The notes under the pieces were generated by a model. It was not told the origin of the DNA, ran no database searches, and saw only the letters and a program-made list of their open reading frames with translations. 33,946 bases of DNA, taken from Pseudomonadota bacterium (GTDB lineage Bacteria; Pseudomonadota; Gammaproteobacteria; Burkholderiales; Burkholderiaceae_C). Position numbers and translations under genes: made by a program. The stretch is from NCBI GenBank assembly GCA_022566735.1, contig JADFIG010000035.1:1-33946 (forward strand). The letters are read 5' to 3'. Shown here piece by piece: positions 1-8,153 of this stretch; position 1 is the stretch's first letter, and the number at the start of each line of letters is the position of its first letter.

Positions 1-65
1 CTATCTAGAAGTGAGAATAACCGTAATTAGTAAGGCCATTGAATCACTTACAGGGAGGATCGGCG

Positions 66-1316
66 ATGTCTCGAAACAGGAAATTCCGTCTTTGGACGTT
101 GGGGCTCGTGGCGCTGGTGGCCTTCGCGATTGCGCCTGCCGCGCAAGCGCAGAAAAAACCCCTAAAAATCGGCTTCAGCATGGCGCTGACCGGGCCATTG
201 GCCGGTGCCGGTAAGGCTGCGCTGATCGCCATGCAGATTTGGAAAGACGACATGAACAAGAAAGGCGGGCTGCTGGGCCGCCAGATTGAGTATGTCTTCT
301 ATGACGATGCCACCTCGGCGTCGAAAGTGCCCGGCATTTACAGTAAGTTGCTGAACGTGGATAAGGTGGACCTCGTCGTGTCGAGTTATGGCACCAATGA
401 GATTTCCCCAGCCATGCCGATCGTGATGCGCAAAGGCCTGGTTTTCATGGCGCTGTTCGGATTGGCGGTGAACGAAAAGTTCAAATATGACCGCTATTTC
501 CAGATCATGCCCTCCGGTCCCGCGCCAAAGGACGATTGGTCGCGCGGCTTCTTCAAACTTGCCATGGCGCAGAAAGACAAGCCCAAAACGATTGCTTTGT
601 TGGCCGAAGATGCCGAGTTTGCACGCAACGCGGTTGCCGGCGCGCGCAGGCACGCCAAGAGGCTTGGTCTGAAAATTGTTTACGACAAGACCTTCCCGTT
701 CGGTTCTCCCGACGTGACCTCGGTCATGCGGGCGATCAAGGCGGCCAAACCCGACCTGGTTTATATCGGCTCCTATCCCGGTGGCTCGGTTGGCCTTGTC
801 AAGGCAGCCAATGAACTCGGCCTCAAAGCCAAGATGTTCGGCGGCGGCATGGTGGGCCTGCAGTTCGCGGGTATTCAGAAGAACCTCGGTCCAATGCTTA
901 ATGGTATCGTCAACTATGATTTCTGGGTACCGGAACCGACCCTCAATTTTGAAGGCGTGAAGGAATTCTTGGCCAAATATCAAGCCGCCGCCAAGGGCAA
1001 AGGTGTCGATCCTTTCGGCCACTATTTGCCGCCCTTTGCCTATGCGTACCTCCAGATATTGGGAGACGCGGTGACCGCCGTGGGCAGCCTCGATCAGAAG
1101 AAGATCGCTGAATATATCCACGCGACCACCTTCAAGACCGTGGTCGGGCCGGTCAGGTTCGCCGCTAACGGTGAATGGGCGGAAACCCGGACGTTGCAGG
1201 TTCAGTTCCGCGACGTGCTGCCCAATAATCTGGAGCAGTTCAACAAGCCGGGCAAACGCATCGTGCTGTATCCGGAAGCCTGGAAGTCTGGAACCATAAT
1301 CTATCCGTACAAGTAA
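66..1316 (+). CDS. ABC transporter substrate-binding protein, branched-chain amino acid (LivJ/K) type
   Basis: A 416-residue periplasmic solute-binding protein of the Peripla_BP_6 / LivJ class, which would capture a branched-chain amino acid, amide or related small molecule for the LivH/LivM permease encoded next. The N-terminus is a Sec signal peptide: basic MSRNRKFR, a hydrophobic stretch, then APAAQAQ with probable cleavage near residue 29. The mature start KPLKIGFSMALTGPLAG is the family hallmark. The ATG at 66 is chosen because GGAGG (54-58) lies 7 bases upstream; an in-frame TTG at 39 has no comparable site. Length is normal. Codon choice, with frequent ATT, TTT, AAA and TAT, differs from everything right of 3 kb. 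The ligand cannot be read from sequence; amides, urea and aromatic compounds also use this family. Confidence 0.92.
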   Translation: MSRNRKFRLWTLGLVALVAFAIAPAAQAQKKPLKIGFSMALTGPLAGAGKAALIAMQIWKDDMNKKGGLLGRQIEYVFYDDATSASKVPGIYSKLLNVDKVDLVVSSYGTNEISPAMPIVMRKGLVFMALFGLAVNEKFKYDRYFQIMPSGPAPKDDWSRGFFKLAMAQKDKPKTIALLAEDAEFARNAVAGARRHAKRLGLKIVYDKTFPFGSPDVTSVMRAIKAAKPDLVYIGSYPGGSVGLVKAANELGLKAKMFGGGMVGLQFAGIQKNLGPMLNGIVNYDFWVPEPTLNFEGVKEFLAKYQAAAKGKGVDPFGHYLPPFAYAYLQILGDAVTAVGSLDQKKIAEYIHATTFKTVVGPVRFAANGEWAETRTLQVQFRDVLPNNLEQFNKPGKRIVLYPEAWKSGTIIYPYK

Positions 1317-1368
1317 CGGTGCAGATCGTTAAGTACTGAACGGCCAAGCAAACGGGGCCCGGACAACA

Positions 1369-2244
1369 GTGTTTTCCGCGGAACTGTTATTGAACTCTGT
1401 TGTCGCGGGCCTCATGCTTGGCAGCTTTTATGCGGCGGTCGCGCTGGGTCTTTCGATCACCTTCGGCCAGCTCGACATCGTCAATATCGCCCACCCCACA
1501 TTCGTCATATCCGGCTCCTACGTCGTCTATATCATCAACGAGAATTTCGGCTTCGACCCGGTTCTGATCGGTGTTGTTTTCGTGCCGGTTTTTTACCTAT
1601 TGGGCGTGCTTCTGTACCGGGTTTACTACGCTTGTTTCGAGCGAACCGGACAGGAATCCCTAAGCGGTCTGGCGTTCTTCTTCGGTCTCATGTTCATCAT
1701 CGAGGTGTTGTTGATCCTCGCTTACGGCGTCGACTACCGGTTGGTCGAAGCGCCCTATATCGGCAAAACCTGGCACCTTGGCTTCATCGACTTTCCCCTG
1801 CGTATGGCGGTGCCCGCCGTCGTTTCCCTCATCATGACCGGCTTGGTTGTTCTCTTTATGTCCAAGACGTTTATAGGCAAGGCCATACAGGCGGTCTCCC
1901 AGGACCGGCTGGCGCTGCAGTTGATGGGAGCGGATCCAGTCAAAGTGAAGCAAATCGCCCTGGGTATCGGCATTGCGACGGCAGTGGTTGCCGGCGCGCT
2001 TCTGATCATCATCCAACCGGTCGAGCCGTCCGTGGGCCGGCTTTATATCGGCCGGATATTCGCCATCGTCGTGTTGGGCGGGATGGGCAGTATCTCGGGT
2101 ACGTTCGTCGCCGCTCTGCTCATCGGCGTGGTGGAAAGTTTCGTCGCCACCTTTTACGGCCCCTCGTGGGCCCCCGCCGTCGGATACGGCATTCTACTTC
2201 TGACCTTGGCGATCCGGCCCCAGGGCATCTTTGGAAGGGCTTAG
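1369..2244 (+). CDS. ABC transporter permease, LivH type
   Basis: A 291-residue inner-membrane permease of the LivH family and one half of the translocation pore for the binding protein encoded upstream. The N-terminus shows the family pattern LMLGSFYAAVALGLSITFG followed by DIVNIAHPTF. About eight hydrophobic segments follow. The cytoplasmic coupling loop is visible at AIQAVSQDRLALQLMGADP (about residues 172-190), and the C-terminal GGMGSISGTF and IRPQGIFG motifs are intact. The start is GTG at 1369 with only a weak upstream GGA; no in-frame ATG gives a better N-terminus. It lies 52 bases after the binding-protein gene and 8 bases before livM, so all three form one operon. Confidence 0.92.
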   Translation: MFSAELLLNSVVAGLMLGSFYAAVALGLSITFGQLDIVNIAHPTFVISGSYVVYIINENFGFDPVLIGVVFVPVFYLLGVLLYRVYYACFERTGQESLSGLAFFFGLMFIIEVLLILAYGVDYRLVEAPYIGKTWHLGFIDFPLRMAVPAVVSLIMTGLVVLFMSKTFIGKAIQAVSQDRLALQLMGADPVKVKQIALGIGIATAVVAGALLIIIQPVEPSVGRLYIGRIFAIVVLGGMGSISGTFVAALLIGVVESFVATFYGPSWAPAVGYGILLLTLAIRPQGIFGRA

Positions 2245-2252
2245 AATAAACG

Positions 2253-2923
2253 ATGAAGCTCGATAAGTTTTGGATTGGGGTTGTCATCATCATTGTCGCG
2301 GGATTCATCTTCACCAAGTCCTTCGACAATGAGTTCTATTTCTTCACCACCTATGTCGTCTTGCAGGGAATTATCATTGCCGTCGCCTGGAATATCCTGG
2401 GCGGCTTCACCGGCTATGTGAACTTTGGCAGCGCCGGCTTTTTTGCCGTCGGCGTTTACACCTCGGTTGCCTTGAACAAGGCGTTTGGACTGCCCTTGCC
2501 GGTTTTGGTTCTCGCCAGTGGCAGTATCTGCGCACTTCTCGGGCTCGCCGCCGGCTATCTGACCCTTAGGCTCAAAGGTATTTATTTCGCCATCGCGACC
2601 CTGGCTGTGGCCCTGATGTTAGAGACCGTCGCCAACAACTGGGAATATGTGGGCGGCGCGGCCGGCACCTACGTGTTGCAGCCCAAGGAATCATTCATTT
2701 TCGACAACTACACGGAACTGCTGTTTATGCTGATGCTGCTTTTAGCGATTGCCGCCACAGCGGTCTCCCGTTACCTGAGTTCCTCCCGGCTCGGCCAGGG
2801 CCTTTCGGCCATCCGTGACGATGAGTTGGCGGCGGAATGCACCGGCGTGCCCACCCTCAAATTGAAATTGATATCGGCCACCACCATGGGCTTCTTCATG
2901 GGAGCTGCCGGCGCGCCATTTCC
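2253..2923 (+). pseudogene. ABC transporter permease, LivM type, 3' part missing at a sequence junction
   Basis: N-terminal portion (about 223 residues) of a LivM permease that would pair with LivH. Recognisable features are WNILGGFTGYVNFGSAGF (about residues 46-63), LRLKGIYFAIATLA, and the coupling loop LSAIRDDELAAECTGVP ahead of TTMGFFMGAAGAPFP. The family normally continues for about 90-100 more residues with further membrane helices. Here the reading frame runs on to a stop at 2994-2996 but encodes 24 unrelated residues (WLPAARRLQYRG...) that are the reverse complement of an antitoxin start. The loss is therefore a join to foreign DNA, not a nonsense or frameshift mutation. The LivG and LivF ATPases expected downstream are absent from the window. 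Confidence 0.85.
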
Positions 2924-2970
2924 TTGGCTGCCAGCAGCACGTCGTCTTCAATATCGAGGGTTGTTCGCAT
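2905..2970 (-). pseudogene. 5' fragment of a type II antitoxin gene (ribbon-helix-helix, VapB/CopG-like)
   Basis: Read leftward from ATG at 2970, the sequence encodes MRTTLDIEDDVLLAAKEM followed by ARRQ. This is the typical N-terminus of small ribbon-helix-helix antitoxins of the VapB/CopG kind, in which the first residues form the DNA-binding strand. After about 22 codons the match ends where the livM sequence begins, and the frame reaches a TGA three codons later. Such antitoxins are usually 70-90 residues long and are followed by a PIN-domain toxin gene; both would lie beyond the junction and are missing. It begins 52 bases after rfbD in the same direction, which ties it to the right-hand replicon. 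Family recognition rests on a short peptide, so confidence is moderate. Confidence 0.6.
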
Positions 2971-2992
2971 GGTATGAAAAGTGCACAGCGAA

Positions 2993-3026
2993 TTGATGCA
3001 TTGATTCTATCGCATCATCGCATCAA
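2993..3026 (-). promoter_or_regulatory. Candidate promoter/operator of the antitoxin gene
   Basis: The 52-base space between rfbD and the antitoxin start holds an inverted repeat (TTGATGC at 2993-2999 against GCATCAA at 3020-3026) and two tandem copies of ATCGCATC (3009-3016 and 3017-3024). On the minus strand a -10-like TAGAAT lies at 3009-3004; no good -35 is seen. Antitoxins of this class commonly repress their own promoter through such repeats. The repeat reaches into the rfbD stop codon. The regulatory role is inferred. Confidence 0.4.
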
Positions 3027-3946
3027 AGAATCTCATCCAGCATTCGAGCCACCCCGGTTTCCCAGTGCGGTAGGCACAGACCGAATGTATTTCGCAGCCG
3101 CGTGGTGTCCAGACGTGAATTGTGCGGCCGCCTAGCGGGCGTGGGGTAGGCCGAGGACGGGATGGGCTGCATCTGGGCCAGACCGGCTTTAAGCACATTG
3201 CCAGCCCGCTGAGCGCGCTCCAGAACGAAGCGCGCGTAGCCGTACCAGGACGTTTCCCCATCCGCCGCGAGATGGTAGATGCCGGATTGCGTGAGGTCAT
3301 TGCGGCGCATGGGCGGCAGCAAGTGCCGGATGGCGTGCGCCGTAACGTCAGCCAGCAAATCTGCTCCGGTGGGCGCGCCGATCTGGTCGTCGATCACATG
3401 GAGCTGGTCTCGCTCGCGCGCCAAGCGCAGCATGGTCTTGGCAAAGTTGCCGCCACGAGCGCCATAGACCCAGCTGGTACGGAAGATCAGATGACGGCAG
3501 CCGCTTTGCAGAATCTGCTGCTCACCTTCGAGCTTGGTACGCCCGTAGACACCCAGCGGCGCAACCGGATCGTCTTCCGACCACGGCGTCGCGCCACTGC
3601 CATCGAACACATAGTCGGTGCTGTAGTGCACCAGCAGGGCGCCCAGCCTGGCCGCTTCCTGGGCGATCAGGCCCGGCGTGGTGGCGTTGATCAGGCGGGC
3701 CAGTTCGGGCTCGGCCTCGGCCTTGTCCACCGCCGTGTGGGCCGCGGCATTGACGATGACGTCGGGCTGGACGATGCGGATGATCTCCAGCACCTGCTCG
3801 GGCTGGGTGAAGTCGGCGCGCAGGTGCGGTGCGGCGTCCGGGCCCGGGCTGTGGGCGTCAAAGGCGTGCAGCTGCCCCAAGGGTGCCAGGGCGCGTTGCA
3901 GCTCCCAGCCGACCTGGCCGCCGCTGCCCAGCAGGAGGATGTTCAT
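3023..3946 (-). CDS. rfbD: dTDP-4-dehydrorhamnose reductase
   Basis: A 307-residue short-chain dehydrogenase/reductase that catalyses the last step of dTDP-L-rhamnose synthesis, the NAD(P)H-dependent reduction of dTDP-4-dehydro-L-rhamnose, in the cytoplasm. The nucleotide-binding start is [16 protein letters not shown], the family's GxxGQxG pattern. [19 protein letters not shown], the STDYVFDG segment and the catalytic YGRTKLEGE (Tyr134, Lys138) follow in the expected order. The start at 3946 overlaps the rfbB stop as ATGA, indicating translational coupling. An upstream in-frame start would only extend into rfbB. The usual partners rfbA and rfbC are not adjacent; the next thing downstream is the antitoxin fragment and the sequence junction, so they may lie elsewhere in the genome or beyond the break. 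Confidence 0.94.
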   Translation of the reverse strand: MNILLLGSGGQVGWELQRALAPLGQLHAFDAHSPGPDAAPHLRADFTQPEQVLEIIRIVQPDVIVNAAAHTAVDKAEAEPELARLINATTPGLIAQEAARLGALLVHYSTDYVFDGSGATPWSEDDPVAPLGVYGRTKLEGEQQILQSGCRHLIFRTSWVYGARGGNFAKTMLRLARERDQLHVIDDQIGAPTGADLLADVTAHAIRHLLPPMRRNDLTQSGIYHLAADGETSWYGYARFVLERAQRAGNVLKAGLAQMQPIPSSAYPTPARRPHNSRLDTTRLRNTFGLCLPHWETGVARMLDEIL

Positions 3947-5013
3947 GCGCGGCCACCGTAGTTCTGCGCGATCCAGTCGCGGTAGCCGCCGGAGCGCACG
4001 GTGTCGATCCACTCGCCGTTGTCGAGGAACCATTGCACCGTCTTGCGGATGCCCGAGGCGAAGGTCTCGGCCGGCGCCCAGCCGATCTCGCGCTGGATCT
4101 TGCGCGGGTCGATGGCATAGCGGCGGTCGTGGCCAGGGCGGTCCGTCACGTAGGTGATGAGGCTGGCGTAAGGCTTGCCATCGGCGCGCGGGCGCAGCTC
4201 ATCCAGGATGCCGCAGACGGTGTTGACCACGTCGATGTTCTTGATCTCGTTGATGCCGCCGACGTTGTAGGTCTCGCCGCTGCGGCCCTTCTCCAGCACC
4301 TGGCAGATGGCTTCGCAGTGGTCGCGCACGTAGAGCCAGTCGCGGATGTTCAGGCCATCGCCGTACACCGGCAGGGGCTTGCCTTCCAGCGCGTTCAGGA
4401 TCATCAGCGGGATGAGCTTTTCGGGGAAGTGGTAGGGCCCGTAGTTGTTGCTGCAGTTGGTGGTCAGCGTGGGCAGGCCGTAGGTGTGGTGGTAGGCGCG
4501 CACCAGGTGGTCGCTGCCGGCCTTGCTGGCCGAGTACGGGCTGTTGGGCGCGTAGGCGGTGGTCTCGGAGAAGGCCGGGTCGGTGTCGGACAGCGAGCCA
4601 TAGACCTCGTCGGTCGAGACGTGCAGGAAGCGGAAGGCGGCCTTGTCGGCCTCGTTCATGGCGCCCCAATAGGCGCGCGTTTCTTCCAGCAGGCTGAAGG
4701 TGCCGACCATGTTGGTGTGGATGAACTCGCCCGGGCCGTGGATGGATCGGTCCACGTGGCTTTCGGCCGCGAAGTGCAGGATGGCGCGCGGCTTGTGCTG
4801 GGCCAGGGCCTGGCGCACGGCCTCGCGGTCGGCGATGTCGGCCTGGACCAGGGTGGCCTGGCCGGACTTCAGCTGCGACGCGATGGTGTGCGGGTTGCCC
4901 GCGTAGGTGAGCTTGTCGAACACGACCACGGGCTCGGCGCCCGCTTGCCGCTCGCACCAGTGGTGCACGAAGTTGCCGCCGATGAAGCCAGCGCCGCCGG
5001 TGATGAGGATCAT
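3943..5013 (-). CDS. rfbB: dTDP-glucose 4,6-dehydratase
   Basis: A 356-residue extended SDR enzyme that converts dTDP-D-glucose to dTDP-4-dehydro-6-deoxy-D-glucose using bound NAD+. This is the second step of dTDP-rhamnose synthesis for O-antigen or other surface glycans. The Rossmann start [19 protein letters not shown], the STDEVYGSL active-site segment and [11 protein letters not shown] (Tyr160, Lys164) are all intact. [20 protein letters not shown] is diagnostic for RfbB over generic epimerases. Length agrees with the E. coli enzyme. It is the first gene of a leftward rfbB-rfbD pair with a 4-base overlap, and it diverges from the NDP-sugar pyrophosphorylase at 5233. Confidence 0.96.
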   Translation of the reverse strand: MILITGGAGFIGGNFVHHWCERQAGAEPVVVFDKLTYAGNPHTIASQLKSGQATLVQADIADREAVRQALAQHKPRAILHFAAESHVDRSIHGPGEFIHTNMVGTFSLLEETRAYWGAMNEADKAAFRFLHVSTDEVYGSLSDTDPAFSETTAYAPNSPYSASKAGSDHLVRAYHHTYGLPTLTTNCSNNYGPYHFPEKLIPLMILNALEGKPLPVYGDGLNIRDWLYVRDHCEAICQVLEKGRSGETYNVGGINEIKNIDVVNTVCGILDELRPRADGKPYASLITYVTDRPGHDRRYAIDPRKIQREIGWAPAETFASGIRKTVQWFLDNGEWIDTVRSGGYRDWIAQNYGGRA

Positions 5014-5189
5014 GGGTGTCTTGCCGTCTCTGGGTGCGCGCCGAACACGTGCGGCGCAGGCCCGACATTATGGCGAGCAGTTCGTGACGAATCCGTGGGA
5101 ATCCCGGTCGTCATCGCACTCGCGCCCCCCTGCATTTGAGGGCGTTGGGGGGCGAACACCCCTCAGGATGGCGACTTGTGGCCAGATTG

Positions 5190-5215
5190 CGTCATCATGA
5201 CGTCACGCACGTCAC
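5190..5215. promoter_or_regulatory. Palindrome plus direct repeat in the divergent rfbB / pyrophosphorylase intergenic region
   Basis: The 219 bases between the divergent starts at 5013 and 5233 contain a perfect 13-base palindrome, CGTCATCATGACG (5190-5202). It runs into a 9-base-spaced direct repeat of ACGTCAC (5200-5206 and 5209-5215), 18-43 bases before the rightward start codon. This geometry fits a dimeric regulator site controlling one or both polysaccharide transcripts. No matching regulator gene is nearby. A weaker TGAGGG/CCCTCA inverted repeat lies at 5137-5165. No convincing sigma70 promoter was found by eye. Confidence 0.35.
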
Positions 5216-5232
5216 CCGCCGAAAGAACCGAC

Positions 5233-6336
5233 ATGGCAAAAGCGATGATCCTGGCCGCCGGCCAGGGCACCCGCGTCAGACCCCTGACCAAACAGACACC
5301 CAAGCCCATGGTGCCCATCCTGGGCAAGCCGGTGATGGAGTACATCATCGAGCACCTCGCCCGCTACGGCGTGAGCGAGATCATGGTCAACGTGGCCTTC
5401 AACCACTGGAAGATCGAGAACTACTTCGGCGACGGCCACCGCTGGGGCGTGGAGATCGGCTACGCCTTCGAGGGCGCGCGCGAGCACGGCGAGATCGTGC
5501 CCCGCCCCCTGGGCTCGGCCGGCGGCATGCGCCGCATCCAGGACTTCTCCGGCTTCTTCGACGACACCACCATCGTGCTGTGTGGCGACGCCATCATCGA
5601 CCTGGACCTCCAGGCCGCCCTCTTCGAGCACAAGACCAAGGGCGCCATGGCCAGCGTGGTGACGCTGGAAGTGCCGCGCGACCAGGTCAAGAACTACGGC
5701 ATCGTCGTGGCCGACAAGGACGGCCGGGTCACCTCCTTCCAGGAAAAACCCAGCCCCGAAGAAGCCAAGTCCCAGCTGGCCTCCACCGGCATCTACATCT
5801 TCGAGCCCAGCGTGCTGGAGCTCATCCCGCCGGGCAAGGAATTCGACATCGGCAGCCAGTTCTTCCCCCTGCTGGTGGAAAAAGGCCTGCCTTTCTTCAC
5901 CCAGAGCCGCCATTTCAACTGGATCGACATCGGCCGGGTTTCCGACTACTGGGCCGTCTGCCAGCGCGTGCTGGCCGGCGAGGTGGCGCAGATGGACATG
6001 CCCGGCAAGGAAGTGCGTCCGGGGGTCTGGGTGGGCCTGAACACCTGCATCGACTGGGACACGGTGAAGATTTCCGGGCCGGTCTACATCGGCTCGGGCA
6101 CCTGCGTGGAGCCGGGCGTGACCATCGAGGGCCCGTGCTGGATCGGCCACGGCAGCCGCCTGCGCCAGGGCAGCAAGGTGGTGCGCAGCGTGCTGTTCGA
6201 GTACACCCGCGTGTCCGAAGGCACCGTGTTCGAGGACCTGGTGGCCTCGCCGCAGTACTGCGTGGACCGCCACGGCAAGACCACCTACCAGGGCGACGAG
6301 ACCACCTCGCTGCGCTGGGGAGACGCCCGCGCCTGA
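5233..6336 (+). CDS. NDP-sugar pyrophosphorylase with C-terminal hexapeptide repeats (mannose-/glucose-1-phosphate nucleotidyltransferase family)
   Basis: A 367-residue two-domain enzyme expected to activate a sugar 1-phosphate with an NTP. The N-terminal nucleotidyltransferase domain has the signature AAGQGTRVRPLTKQTPKPM (about residues 7-25), LCGDAIIDLDL as the metal-binding aspartate region, and FQEKP. From about residue 255 a left-handed beta-helix follows (PGVWVGLNTCIDWDTV, GPVYIGSGTCVEPGV, GPCWIGHGSRLRQGS), as in GDP-mannose and some glucose-1-phosphate nucleotidyltransferases. The ATG at 5233 gives the clean family N-terminus MAKAMILAAG; the longer reading from 5176 adds unrelated residues. 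It leads the rightward sugar-nucleotide and glycosyltransferase series. The sequence does not fix the nucleotide or sugar: GDP-Man, UDP-Glc and dTDP-Glc are all possible. UDP-Glc would feed the dehydrogenase at 9261. Confidence 0.85.
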   Translation: MAKAMILAAGQGTRVRPLTKQTPKPMVPILGKPVMEYIIEHLARYGVSEIMVNVAFNHWKIENYFGDGHRWGVEIGYAFEGAREHGEIVPRPLGSAGGMRRIQDFSGFFDDTTIVLCGDAIIDLDLQAALFEHKTKGAMASVVTLEVPRDQVKNYGIVVADKDGRVTSFQEKPSPEEAKSQLASTGIYIFEPSVLELIPPGKEFDIGSQFFPLLVEKGLPFFTQSRHFNWIDIGRVSDYWAVCQRVLAGEVAQMDMPGKEVRPGVWVGLNTCIDWDTVKISGPVYIGSGTCVEPGVTIEGPCWIGHGSRLRQGSKVVRSVLFEYTRVSEGTVFEDLVASPQYCVDRHGKTTYQGDETTSLRWGDARA

Positions 6337-6382
6337 GGCACCCCACGAATGAGGGGATCACCTTCCCCGCAACACTGGTTCA

Positions 6383-8134
6383 ATGGCCGCGCGTCTTCAC
6401 CCTCCCGCGCAGCCCATGTCCACACCCTCCGCCACACCGCGCCTCGCCCCAAGCCCACAGACATCGGCACCGTTGGTGCTGCTGACCTTGCTTGTGGGCG
6501 GCTACCTGCTGGCTTGGTTCGCCTTGTCTCCCTGGGGTGAGTTTGCAATCAACGACGACTGGTCCTACGCGACCACAGCCCGAGTGCTGTGTGAAACCGG
6601 CCGGTTCGTGCCCCACAGCTGGACCAGCATGCCGCTGCTGACCCACGTCGCATGGGGACAGCTGTTTTGCAACCCTGATGCGTTCTCGATGGGCCAGCTC
6701 AGGTTGTCGACGCTGGTGATGGGGGTCTTGGGTGGGCTCGGCGCCTGGCTGCTGACACGGGAGCTGGGTGGCTCGCGATGGCATGCCCTGCTGGCGACGG
6801 CGCTGCTGATGCTCAACCCGATCCATCACGGCTTGTCCTACAGTTTCATGACGGATGTCCCTTTCACCACATGGCTGACATGGACCACTTGGGCGCTGGC
6901 CAAGGCCATCCGCCGCGACAGCGCGTTCTGCTGGGTTGTGGGCGTGCTGATGACGATCGCGTGCGCGCTCTCGCGCCAGATGGCCCTCGCTCCTGCGCTG
7001 GCCTTCGCCGTGGTCTGGGGCATGACCGCTCCTGTCCGACTCACGCGCCTGCTGATGGCCCTGACACCACTGACCGCCTGTCTGCTGGCCCTGTGGGCCA
7101 TCGAAGCCTGGATGCGTCATCAGGACATCCTGCCTGCGCTGTACCACGACAAGTCCATCGAAATCCGCGACAACCTGCGCCAGCCCTCAGCCCTGATCAA
7201 ATCAATGCTTGGCTCGGCCAGCGTCTTCCTGCTCTATCTCGGGTTGTTCCTCGCACCTGCGCTGCTACTGGTTCGATCCCGGCCTCGCCGCAACGTTTTG
7301 CTTCTGGTGGCTTCCCTGACGGGGGCAGCCGTGATGGCCGTGCGCTTTGTCGCCAGTCGGAAATGGATGCCTGTGTCGGGCAATGTGCTTCTGCCTCACG
7401 GCTTGGGCCCTCTGACCTTGCCAGACACTTTCCTGCAAGGCATCAACCTGCCGCCCCCCTTGCCGACCTGGATCTGGATGCTGGCAACCGGCATCGCCGT
7501 TGTGGGGGGCCTGTTCCTGCTGTGGTTGGTGACCTCAGCTGCCCAGTCGGCCATCCGCGAGCAACTGCAGCGCCATGCACTGCCGCCCCAACGGCGCGCA
7601 TCCCACTTCGTGCTGCTGACTTGCCTGGCTTACATGGCCCCGATGTTGGTGGGCAATGGCAATCTGGATCGCTACACGCTGCCCCTGCTGCCCCTGCTGG
7701 CAGCCTGGCTGCTGACCCAGACAGCCACGCCATCCGATGGCACGGATGAGCCCCGCGCGTCGGCCCTGGGCATGTCGCCCTCCGTGGTCGCCACAGGGGC
7801 TGTGGTGATGGTGGCGCTCATGGGCACCTTCACCCTCCTGGCCTCCCACGACCACATCGCCTGGCTCAAAGCTCGCCATCAGGCAGCACAGACCTTGCTT
7901 GCGCAAGGCGTGTTGCCGCAGCACATGGACGCCGGATTCGAGTTCAGCGGTCAGCATTTGTACGATGACCACTACCAGCGCTCAGCGGGCAAGAGTTGGT
8001 GGTGGATCCAAGGGGACGACCACAAAGTCACCAACGGTCCGATGGACGGGTACACGTCGATCGGCCAGGTGACCTACAACACCTGGCTGCCGCCGGGGCA
8101 ACGTGCTGTCCACATGTTGAAGCGTACCCCTTGA
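6383..8134 (+). CDS. Integral membrane glycosyltransferase, GT39/ArnT-like
   Basis: A protein of up to 583 residues with about ten hydrophobic segments. It resembles GT39/GT83-type transferases that use a polyprenyl-phosphate-linked sugar on the periplasmic face of the inner membrane. The key motif is INDDWSYA (Asp58-Asp59 counted from 6383) in the first periplasmic loop, where ArnT, RgtA-D and PMT enzymes keep their catalytic acidic pair. The C-terminal part, about 75 residues after the last helix, is soluble and ends YNTWLPPGQRAVHMLKRTP. The start is uncertain: ATG at 6383 or ATG at 6416 (MSTPSATP), neither with a clear ribosome site. Codon use is less biased than in the flanking pyrophosphorylase and epimerase. 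It is a natural partner for the GT2 enzyme at 10641 and the flippase at 12623. The transferred sugar is not readable from sequence. Confidence 0.8.
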   Translation: MAARLHPPAQPMSTPSATPRLAPSPQTSAPLVLLTLLVGGYLLAWFALSPWGEFAINDDWSYATTARVLCETGRFVPHSWTSMPLLTHVAWGQLFCNPDAFSMGQLRLSTLVMGVLGGLGAWLLTRELGGSRWHALLATALLMLNPIHHGLSYSFMTDVPFTTWLTWTTWALAKAIRRDSAFCWVVGVLMTIACALSRQMALAPALAFAVVWGMTAPVRLTRLLMALTPLTACLLALWAIEAWMRHQDILPALYHDKSIEIRDNLRQPSALIKSMLGSASVFLLYLGLFLAPALLLVRSRPRRNVLLLVASLTGAAVMAVRFVASRKWMPVSGNVLLPHGLGPLTLPDTFLQGINLPPPLPTWIWMLATGIAVVGGLFLLWLVTSAAQSAIREQLQRHALPPQRRASHFVLLTCLAYMAPMLVGNGNLDRYTLPLLPLLAAWLLTQTATPSDGTDEPRASALGMSPSVVATGAVVMVALMGTFTLLASHDHIAWLKARHQAAQTLLAQGVLPQHMDAGFEFSGQHLYDDHYQRSAGKSWWWIQGDDHKVTNGPMDGYTSIGQVTYNTWLPPGQRAVHMLKRTP

Positions 8135-8153
8135 CCTGACCGACAATACGGGG

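Noticed and set aside
162..1121. A 319-codon frame antisense to the binding protein
   Set aside because: The sense frame has a signal peptide, ribosome site and family motifs; the antisense peptide is His/Arg/Gly-rich without recognisable domains.
2993..3026. CRISPR-like repeat from the tandem ATCGCATC copies
   Set aside because: There are only two contiguous 8-base copies with no spacers; an antitoxin operator is a simpler explanation.
2890..3030. Insertion sequence or integrase-mediated junction at the composition change
   Set aside because: No transposase, terminal inverted repeat, target duplication or attachment-type repeat is visible. The break lies inside coding sequence on both sides.
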